Below are positions 25,036-35,504 of a stretch of DNA of 64,000 bases, piece by piece (position 1 is the stretch's first letter; every line of letters starts with the position of its first letter). The stretch lies in NCBI RefSeq assembly GCF_028476545.1, contig NW_026732765.1, positions 62,001-126,000 on the forward strand, read 5' to 3'. Both the position numbers and the translations under genes were made by a program. Origin of the DNA: Physella acuta. Its lineage: Eukaryota; Mollusca; Gastropoda; Physidae. Below the pieces are notes generated by a model. It did not search any database and was not told the origin of the DNA. It saw nothing but the letters and a program-made list of their open reading frames with translations.

Positions 25036-26002
25036 TAAGACAGGTGCTGTTGACAAGGATCAATAAATGAGAGCACATGTATAAATGAATCACAACGATG
25101 CTTGTAAAAATGTTAGGTGTCTCATTTTGAAGGGTGTTTCAGGTATGCTTGCCTACAAGTGACTTCTCAATTTACAGCTGACAAAGAAATAAGAAAGATG
25201 AGTGAATATAGGATAAATAATGTGCATCACGTTTTGAAGATACATTTGTCACTAGACAAGCATAGAACTAGAAATCCCTAAGAAAGCAAGTTACTGACAT
25301 ATTGTAACACGCAATCAAGATTGACACAGCTCAGGTCAATTAAATCAGAATAAATAAAGGGACCAGCCAGAGGATAAATATGATAGTAAATACCTAAAGC
25401 TGATATTAGAATGCTGTTGACATAAAGGCAACAGTTTTCAGCATCCCCCCCCCCCCCCCCCCAAAAAAAAGTGTTAGTTCCAGGTGCCCCCTGGGGGGAA
25501 ATCTGAGCTTACTATATAAGGCTCAGGTAGAAAAAGAAGAAAATATTACATTCAAGATTTGGTAAATTATAATGCGTGGTTCGCTATAGCAATCTGATTA
25601 CAGCTGAAGTTTATAATTCTTTTTTTTTTCCCTTTACTGGCAGCTGGAATCTGTTTTAAATTTACTCCCCCTCCCTAGCTAAGCTCATGAAAATCAAGGT
25701 GAATAAAATCTGTCTATAACTACAAAAAAGACATGCATGATGTATAAATTTCTTTAACCTACTCAGTAAATGTTAGTAATTTTAAAGAGAAAAAAATCAT
25801 TTAATCACATCATGAATTTTACATATCGGAGATCATCCTTTTATGACATCCCCACAGATAGGATTGTAGTACTGGGTTTCTTTCTGTCATTTTTTTCCGT
25901 GGGGCATAGGAAACTTCCTGTGGCTTAAACTTTCCATGACCTATATCTTTTCTATATCTATATTAATTATATCTATAGGCCTATAGCCTATTTCGTTAAC
26001 AA
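25036..26002. other. Intergenic between centrin-like and next module
   Basis: A possible polyadenylation signal AATAAA lies near 25,062. A C tract is at about 25,445-25,462. No exon-like frame was recognised. Confidence 0.5.
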
Positions 26003-26274
26003 AGGCAGTACCCTTCCCGGGGATAAAATTCGATTTGCACCCCCCCCCCCCTCTCAAACTTTCGATTTGCACCCCCCCCCTCCTCAAAATTTCGATTTGC
26101 ACCTCTTAAAAGACTATTTAATACTCGAATTAATCACTTACTTAAGTGGAATTATTATTTTTCTCTATATATTTTGCTATTTTTTGCCGTGGTGTCACCC
26201 CCCTAAATGGTGTAACCCGGTGCGGTCCGCACCCCCTTTCCCCCCCCCCCCCCCCCCCTTCGCTACGCCACTGG
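26003..26274. mobile_element. CCAGTGGC-type element, second copy (reverse)
   Basis: Its order is the inverse of the element at 761-1,114: TTCGATTTGCACC blocks, an AT-rich core with GAATTAATCACTTA, GGTGTCACCCCCCTAAATGG, then CGCTACGCCACTGG at the right end. The left end is truncated or diverged. Confidence 0.65.
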
Positions 26275-26501
26275 AAACAATGGTCTCTGAAGTCTAAAAC
26301 TAAAGTCACTCACTAATAAAATAAAATAAAATATAGACTAATGTTACTCCACACTCTGATCTAGTATTTTTCTCATTGTTCGTTGTATTCTAAAGCGTTC
26401 TAGATCTAGATTCTAGATCTATATCTTTTGGGAGATTAAAAAAAAAAAAAAAACTCTGAAAGCCATATTTTACCTAAAAAAATAAAATCAGACCCCTAGA
26501 C

Positions 26502-26661
26502 CAGTTTCTACCCCCCCCCCCCTCGAACGAAACGAAATTTACATAGAAAATACATAATTTTAAGTGTCCGTCCCCCCGAAGAAAGTCTACCGCCCCCCCC
26601 CCCCCCCCGAAAATTTCAAGTGCGCCCCCCCCCCCCCCCCCCGGAGAAAAAAGAAACACTG
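26502..26661. mobile_element. hAT-type MITE, copy 4 (160 bp)
   Basis: It starts CAGTTTCTACCC and ends AAGAAACACTG. Flanks CCCTAGAC (26,494-26,501) and CCCTTGAC (26,662-26,669) match at 7 of 8 bases. The internal order GAACGAAACGAAATTTACAT, GAAAGTCTACCGC, GAAAATTTCAAGTGC matches copies 1 and 3. The inner parts of both termini have short deletions. Confidence 0.82.
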
Positions 26662-27099
26662 CCCTTGACTCTAGATTTTATTAACCCCTTTGACGGGAAA
26701 ACCCGTTCTAGTTTTTATCTTCGAGCAGTACGTTGTACGGAAGTCTATAAAAGTTTATGTACACGTAAAATACAAAAATAATAATAATATTATCTTTGGA
26801 AACAAGTGGAAAGTATTGAAACAAAATTTGATTAGAAAAACAAATTTAAATTAAATTATATGGAAATAATTAAGCGTGCACAAATAATCGAAATGCCTAA
26901 TACAAAAAGAAATATTTTACCATGCGCATACTATTAATAATCAATGTATTACTCTTTTAAATTTAATATTTATTATTTATTTCTTACTCCTTTTGAGTTA
27001 CAAACTTTATCCACACAGAAATCTCCATAGTAACATATATCTAAACGGAACACAATTCATCTAAAAGTCGCTATCGATAAATTTAATGATCTCAACATC

Positions 27100-30000
27100 A
27101 TGTATCATTTTATGAAAATCATATCGATCTCTATAGTAATTTTACTCAACTCGTGTCAGCTAACAAGCTCAACATCTCTTGGCGACAACCAGGAAACTTC
27201 ATTCCTGAAGACAGCTGGTTATGTAAGTTGCGGACTAAATACTAAATAAAATAAAAATAAAATTTAATAAACTTTTAAACATTATTTATTATTTATTTAG
27301 ACCAGGTAGATTCTATCTATCTATCTATATATATATATATATATAATTCTCTTCTGGGAGCCGTTAGAAAACAAGCTGCAAGCGCCTCCTTGCAGTCCCC
27401 TCTCTTTCTCTCTATCACTATCACTACCACCCCCACCCCACCCCCACATTGTCTGGTGAGCTGTGGTCACGCTGTTTACATTTTACAATCATAGAGACGA
27501 GTTTGGTGACGGCTGACAGATAATTTAGTTTGAAACGATTTTAAACTTAGAGGAGGTAACTAAGAGGAGGCTGCTTTCACGTGGGGGGGGGGGGGGGGGG
27601 AGGGAGGGGGGTTTAGTGTTTTTAAGCAAATATTTTCAGTGGCAGCATTGGTACTGTCGAATTCACAAATTATAAATTATTGAAAAGTAGAAAAAAAAAC
27701 CAACTAAATAGCGGTGTATGATACGCAGTGGGTCGGCTCGTACTATATAAAGCCCACAGGCCAGGCAGAGGAGGGGTCTGAATTAGTTACCCCCACCCAC
27801 CCCCACCTATCCTGAATTTTTTTAGCTTTGAAATAGGCCCCTAGATCTAGAATCTAGATCTAGAGTCTACCAGCTTGAAGCAAATAGTTTTATTGGCACC
27901 TTCTTTTAAAGTACTTCTATTAGCCTAGTGTAGTAGTGTAAGCTATATGATTTAATCTTTAAAAAAAAAAAATTTAAACTAATCTGTGAAATTTTATAAA
28001 AAGATAAATGAATCAGTTTGATAACTAAGAGTTTGTATGAGAAGAAAACTAAAAATGAAACTTGATACAACAGGATGGCAAAACAGATTCTGGTAGGATG
28101 AAATGCTCATTTTTGCTGAATAGGGCAAAAGGTAATATGTTTGTAAATTTTATGTCACAAAATAAACTTTTGACAAAGTATGATTCATATATAGATTTTA
28201 TAGTATTTGTGTAATTTAAAAAACATGATCTTTATATTTAATAGTTTGTTACTTAAATATAGCAGTAGTCACACAGGATCCTGTTTTGTCATATTTTTTT
28301 TCTGTATAGAGCTGAGCTTTCACACTGAACACAACCAGATTGGTTTGGGCCTGCTAGCCAAGCTGTGCCATGTTTCCATCAATAAAACTGACAGTGATCT
28401 AGGAAATGAAAGTGATAGGTAAAAGTAATTCAGCAATGCTTTTTTCTTTTTGCATTGTAAAATTCTGGTTAATAAGCTTTATGGTAAAAGTAGGCCTTTC
28501 TCTTTTATAAACTCCAGAGCCAGAATTTGAAAAGATTTAGCCAAATTAGTACATAAGTTTAGCTTATAGGAATATTAAACATTTTGTACTTTCTGCACCC
28601 TATAAAGACAAAGGAACAGAAAACTAGTACTGGGCCAAAATCCTAATACTAATTTTAATACTGGCAGAAAAAACTGTAGAATACTATATTGTCTTGTAAC
28701 TATTTTGATAAAAACCTATAAAATCGTATCTCTGTTGCTACCTATCTACTTGAAAATCAAAAAGGTCCATAGCTCATAGCAAGTTTGTGCAATGCAATCA
28801 ACAATACTAAAATGTTTGTTATTAAAAACTTTTTTTTTGGTTTTCTTCTGTAATATACTGACAGTTACTAGCTTTTGAAATTTTTAAGCAATACTATTTT
28901 TTCATCACCTCATTTTCTTTTACTTGTTTTACATAACAAATAAATTGTCATGTTGTAGCAAGAAGATTTAAGGGGGAAAACTCTGTCAGAAGGGAGGCAA
29001 TCGTTGTGATATAAATAACACATTTTTTTAAAAATATAACTTACAAAGAATTAATAAATGGCATAACTGAGACAACTTTATTTTATTTATATGCTACATT
29101 TTTGTTTCATATTATAGCCTACTTTTATTACATAAACATACAATGATTAACATGGAAACAGTAATTAGTAGATAGTTTTATTGTCACATTCTAGTCCTAT
29201 AGCTAGTTGTGTTTGCTTGAAGGTGCCCCTATATATATCCTTATATTTCCCTATATTTTCAATAACTAAATTACTTTTCTTGAATCATAGTTAACTTAAT
29301 TTAATCATGCTAAGTATTGTGCCTATTTTAAAATCATTATCATCAGCTGTGACCACAACTTTGAAGAATATGAACAAGCAATGGCAGAGCTCAAGCACCT
29401 CTGGAATACCAGTCTGCCACCTTGGATTATCAAAGAACCTGTGTTGAATGAGCCTGCCAAAACTGCTATGGAAATAACTCAAGAACTCTCTTTACGCGCA
29501 GCCATATATGGTGTGTTGTTCCAGTCTGTTAAGGATAAAGTGAGTCCTTGAAACTAAACTGGCACATTGCTCTAGTAGTTTTTTCTGTGTAAGTTTTAGT
29601 ACTTAAAATAAAATCTTGACTGTTGTCTTATTTTAGAAGTTCTTCCAGATGATTGTTCTCCTAGACTCAATCCCAAAAATAAATGCATGGCCATCACTGC
29701 TAAACTGTGAGTATTGTTAATATGCTTACTTTTTGAATGGTCAATTTTTTTAAACTTAAAAAAAAATTAGCTTGGGATTAGTCCTTAAAAAAACATAGAA
29801 TTGAGGTAACAGGTTTGAACATAGTTTAGTATTTTGATAATACAGCAAAAAGGGAAATTGTAAAAGTGTAGAATAAATTTATACCCAATATTACAATGTT
29901 GCTCCTTGTGTTATTTAGTAGTTGTCAGTGGTTTTAGTTCCTTATCTTACAAAGTAAATTTTTTAAAAGTCACAATATATTTTTTTGGAAAATTTAAGAG

Positions 30001-30595
30001 GGTATCTATTTGTAAATCTGAGGGATGGAAAGAGCTCCCAGTCCTCCCCCCCCCCCCCTCCCCCACTTGTCCACCCCTTAAATCCTTTTATGGTTGTATA
30101 TCGATTAAAAGAGCTATACTTTACCTTGTTGCCACAAGGACATTTGTATTATTATTGTAGTGTTGTTTTTTTTTTATGGCCAAAGAGTTAGTTATTGGGG
30201 AAAAAAAATGAAATATGGTCTATATGAAATAGAGTTAGGCTACTCATCTGGCCCCAAAATAAATAACATTTATTTTTAATTTGTAATATTTTATTTGTTG
30301 TATATATCATTTATAATATTTATATCATCCTACATCATGTCTACAGCTCAATGTCTTCCTCTACCCCTATAAGTTATATTCAATATCCACTTTCTTGTTC
30401 TTATACTCATGTCTCTCCCTCTATTTTTTTAAAATAATTAGCTAATTTATGTTTATTTATATATACACATACAGGGATAGATGTTAAAAAAGATGATTCA
30501 ACAGGATTAGCATATTTGGAGTGGATTGTCAAAGGCTTGATAGCTATCGCCTTTATCAAAGTTTTATTACAAATAATATGTAAGTATAAATAAAT
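27100..30595 (+). CDS. Signal-peptide and membrane-segment module, 5 exons, unknown function
   Basis: Exons 27,100-27,222, 28,312-28,418, 29,347-29,539, 29,637-29,706 and 30,475-30,579 share one frame. Exon 1 starts at ATG 27,100 or 27,112 and encodes a hydrophobic leader (MKIISISIVILLNSCQL). Three N-glycosylation sequons (NKT, NES, NTS) lie in the middle, and exon 5 has a hydrophobic stretch (GLIAIAFIKVLLQII), so a type I membrane glycoprotein is plausible. No known family was recognised. Reading through the strong GTAAGT donor at 30,580 gives CKYK and a stop at 30,595; splicing there instead joins in frame to the IFRD exon at 32,436. A weak point is exon 2: the in-frame acceptor (28,310-28,311) is the second of two adjacent AGs. 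If the gene ends here, an AATAAA lies at 31,478. Confidence 0.55.
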
Positions 30596-32435
30596 TGTGT
30601 ATTTGTATATATTATGAGTGGGGTTATTGGTGTTGTGGGTGGGTGGGATAGATGAGTGTATGTTTGCATGATTGAGTGCTTATGTGTGTTTGTGTATGTA
30701 GTTCTGTGTGAGTTTCTAGGTGTTTGTAGATGGGTATGTAGGTTTTGGTATTTTTTTTTTATCTATATAGGTGTAGCTATTTGGTGTAAGGATATGTGAA
30801 GGACTATAAATGTATGTTTGAGTGCATTAAAAGCTTGCATGTTGGCATAATTTTTTAGAAAGCTTTTATTATTTAAAATGTTTTATTCATGTACTGTCTG
30901 GCTAAAAAAGTAATACTAAATCTAATTCCTACTTTTCTCTAAGTCGTTTCTTTGCGAGATGATTCAGCAATATATTTATTTAAGTAAAAATTTTTGGTAT
31001 TTTGGAACTACTGATACTAATAAAACTAATGTAACTTTTATACACTTTGCTATTACTAGGAGGATTATACTATTATATTGTAATAAAATAACTCAATTTA
31101 TTGATTCCTAAATGTTTAAGGCATTTTGCCCTGAGGTGTTTTGTCCTAGTGTATTTTGTCTTAGATTTGAAATTAGAAAAGATTTTAAATGTTTGAAGGA
31201 AGTTATTATAAAATTAGAGCTGACATATTTTTTTTACTTAAAATTATTGTTTCTCTTTATAGGGTTTTGTGTACATAGGTGTAAATGTGCTTAGGAGAAT
31301 GGGAATAGATATGTATAAGTTTATGTGTAGTTGTGTGTTTGGAGCTAGTTATAGCTGTGTGTAGGTTATGTGGTGTAATTGTAAATGTGTAATTTTGTCT
31401 GTGTATATTGTGTGTGTCTAAAGTCATAGTGTGTCAAGTGTGTTTTACATATTTAATGTTTCTTTACTGTATTCATAAATAAAATATTATAATATTATAA
31501 TCCCCAGTTTCCAGAAATGGTAAGACTGCTAATTCATTTTTTTGTTAAAACTAATGTATATGTGCGCATGCATGTAAGTTTATCTAGGTGTGTGTATAGG
31601 TGTGTTGCATTGGTCTAGGATAATACCCCTGTTGATTATATCCCCACTCCACACACACACACCCTGTTAAATACAATCTAGCCATGGTTACTCTTCCATT
31701 AGTTTACATAAACACATGCCGTTCAAATTAAAGTATAAAACAATATTAATCCTGGAGGTTAGTATTTTAAATCTTTTTGTTGGGTAGTGATATGTTTGCT
31801 TTCATTTGATAGACATATAGCTGTAACCCACCTAAACATGAAAATATCATATCAATGAACTAATTAAAATTGTGGACTTGATTAAAAATTTCTCTGAACC
31901 ACCCCAATCCACCCAGGGTTTAATGTCCTTTATTGTCAATGCCCCATACTAAGACATTTTAAAGCGGTTAATTTTGTTACAATTTTCTACCTCATTTGGT
32001 ATACATTTTGTAGTATCTTTACATTTTGCAATGCAAAGTGTTTATTTCTCTAAATATATAAAGCATTTTAGACACATAATTCCTACCATCTTATAGATCT
32101 AATGAAGATTATGTTGAAATCTCCCAAATCTAACCTTAATGTCTACTCTTAATACCCTTTAGTATCATGTTTTATGTGCTATAATAATCTTATCTCAAGG
32201 AATCATATTTGTTAACCTTTTCTTGTTTTTATTTTATATCACTTTCACTATAAATTAAAGACAATGACAGCTCTTTATAAATATAAATACCATTATTGAA
32301 AATAAAACTCAATCTGATTTGCTTAGAATGTAAATTTGACTCTTGACATTTGTTGCAAATGTTGTCTTACACTCATATATAAATAGACCTATATGTTTTG
32401 TATGTTTTCTAAACTTTTATACTTTGTCTCCTAAG
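30596..32435. other. Interval between module and IFRD exons
   Basis: AT-rich with GT-rich stretches (about 30,600-30,760 and 31,260-31,450). No start exon for a separate IFRD transcript was recognised. It is therefore either an intron or an intergenic gap whose IFRD first exon I missed. Confidence 0.5.
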
Positions 32436-35400
32436 CTGGTTTTCAGGTATCTTTTAGCACTACCATTGGTGCAGATTCATCTGAAGACTCAAGCGACGAA
32501 TCTGATGATAGCTCGTCTGATGAGGAAGTTGATGAGGACAAATTTATGGAATATATGAAAGGACTGAAGAAAAGGTTGTACAATTGGTATTGACATTGAT
32601 GTGTATGTGTGTGTTTGTACAGAATATATGGATGTTCTAAAGTAAATTTAATGTTAAACAGTTATTGGCCTTCGTGTGTCTGACATGGGTAATGCTTGTG
32701 TGTCTGCTGTGGCTTAGGGGTGTAGTATTGCTTGTGTGTATGTCACGGGTGTAGTATTGCTTGTGTATGTCAGGGGTGTTGCATTGCTTGTGTGTATGTC
32801 AGGGGTGTAGTATTGCTTGTGTCTGTCATGGGTTAGGGGTGTAGTATTGCTTGTGTATGTCAGGGGTGTAGTATTGCTTGTGTATGTCAGGGGTGTAGTA
32901 TTGCTTGTGTATGTCAGGGGTGTAGTATTGCTTGTGTATGTCAGGGGTGTAGTACTGCTTGTGTATGTCAGGGGTGTAGTATTGCTTGTGTGTCTGTAAT
33001 GGGTTAGGGGTGTAGTATTGCTTGTGGTTATGTCAGGGGTGTAGTATTGCTTGTGTGTATGTCAGGGGTTAGGGGTGTAGTATTGCTTGTGGTTATGTCA
33101 TGGGTGTAGTATTGCTTGTGTGTATGTAATGGGTTAGGGGTGTAGTATTGCTTGTGTGTATATCAGGGGTGTAGTATTGCTTGTGTCTGTCATGGGTTAG
33201 GGGTGTAGTATTGCTTGTGTGTATGTCAGGGTTTTAGCATTGCTTGTATGTATGTCAGGGTTTTAGCATTGTTAATGTGTCCATGTGTGATTAGAGAATG
33301 CAAGCTACCCATTGAGGAGGGTGAGGATGTTGTGGTAGAGATTGCCCTCCTCTGATCAGTGTAGCGTAGGTTGAAAAATTGAGACAGTCACTTTATCACA
33401 GATTGTTATCAAATTAATTAAGCCAAGATGCAACTGTATCAAAATGAGATTGACTCATGAATTTATATCACAATTGTTAAAACTATTCATATTTGGCCTG
33501 TGTAAAGATTGTGTGTTCCAACTTTTTGATATTTTCTTATAAATGTTTACAATATATAGATATTTGACTTGTGAAAAATGATGTATTCAATTTTGGATAT
33601 TTTCTTATTAATTTTAAAATTCTCTACATTTTATTTTACAGCTCAAGGCAATGTTCAGAATCTTTGTCTGGAATTGAAAATGCATTACAGCGTTTGGATG
33701 TAGCGAAGTATCTTCCAGACATGTTAGTGTTAAAATAATTGTTTCTCTTGAGCTGTGATACACCTGCTTTGGTTTAACTAGCTGAGACTTTGCATGAGGG
33801 AGTTGCATTGACCCACTACACTTATGCTGCACAAATCTAGTTACCTAGTGAAAAAAACTTGTGTTTTATGTGGGTGTCCTTACAAAAGTGACTCTAGTCT
33901 GATAGCCTGGTGAAATGTTTGTATTGCAAAAAATTATTGTCTGATAGGTCTGGTGAAATATCTTTCGCACAGACAAGTTATTGTCTGCTAGTCTGATGGA
34001 AATGTCTGTGTTACAGAAAAGTGAACTTCTTATAGTCTGATAAAAATGTCTGTATTACAGAAAAGTGAATGTCTGATAACCTGTAGAAATGTTTGTATTA
34101 CAGAAAAGTGATTGTCTGATAATCTGGTGAAATGTCTGTATTACAGAAAAGTGATTGTCTGATAGTCTAATGGAAATGTCTGTATTACAGAAAAGTAATT
34201 GTCTGATAGTCTGGTGAAATGTCTGTATTACAGAAAAGTGATTGTCTGATAGTCTGGTGAAATGTCTGTATTACAGAAAAGTGATTGTCTGATAGTCTGG
34301 TGAAATGTCTGTATTACAGAAAAGTGATCTTATAGTCTGATGGAAATGTCTGTATTACAGAAAAGGGATTGTCTGCGTGTCTGATGGAAATGTCTGTATT
34401 ACAGAAAAGTGATTGTCTGATAATCTGGTGAAATGTCTGTATTACAGAAAAGTGGTTGTCTGATAGTCTGGTGAAATGTCTGTATTACAGAAAAGTGAAT
34501 GTCTGATAGCCTGTAGAAATGTCTGTATTACAGAAAAGTGAATGTCTGATAGCCTGTAGAAATGTCTGTATTACAGAAAAGTGAATGTCTGATAGCCTGT
34601 AGAAATGTCTGTATTACAGAAAAGTGATTGTCTGCTATCTGATGGAAATATCTGTATTACAGAAAAGTGATTGTCTGATAACCTTATGAAATTTCTGTAT
34701 TACAGAAAAGAGGCTCTGTGTGACAGCCTGCTCAAATGTCTGCGGAGCAAAGACTTTTTTGTGCCGGATCAAGCAGCTGGCTGTCTTTGCTTAGTTGCTG
34801 TCCAGCTGCGGTCAAAGTGTTCAGGTCTGTGTGACAAGATTTACAGCGTGCTCCTCCCCCTGATGCAAGATGACACCACACACTACCGTACTCGTGGGGC
34901 GTGCGCCATAACACTGGCCACCTGGTGTTTCCTGTGTTCAGATGACCTGGAGGTAGTTCATTCTTCTGTTTACATAGATGTAACTCTTTTTTTTTTAGAA
35001 ACTGATTTTTTCCCATTTAAAAAATTAACAATTTTCTGTTGTCTAATTTTTTTTATCTTTGTTTTTTTGTTTCCTATCATTTGATTTTTTAATAGATTAT
35101 TAATTAATAAACGTTGATAATATTATGTAAATTTTAAATTATTTTTGGAAATTTAGCTTTACACGAGATTTATAACTTCAAAAATGTGTCCTACTTTTTT
35201 TTTAATGTCAATTATGATATTGTTGTACTTTATTACTGATTATTCAATACAATACACATCTTTAGTATTGAAGTTTTAGGAAAATGTTATATTTTACAAT
35301 GATAAGTTATTTTGTCCAGAATCAACAAATGTTTTATAACTGTGTTAATAAAAGTTCAAAGTGTATCTACCATTTTTATTATATATCTGTCTGTCTGCCT

Positions 35401-35466
35401 GCCTGCCTGTCTGTCTGTCTGCCTGCCTGCCTGCCTGCCTACCTGCCTGCCTGCCTGCCTGCCTGC

Positions 35467-35504
<38 letters not shown>

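Noticed and set aside
32817-32999. VYVRGVVLL repeat frame
   Set aside because: Minisatellite translation within IFRD intron 1.
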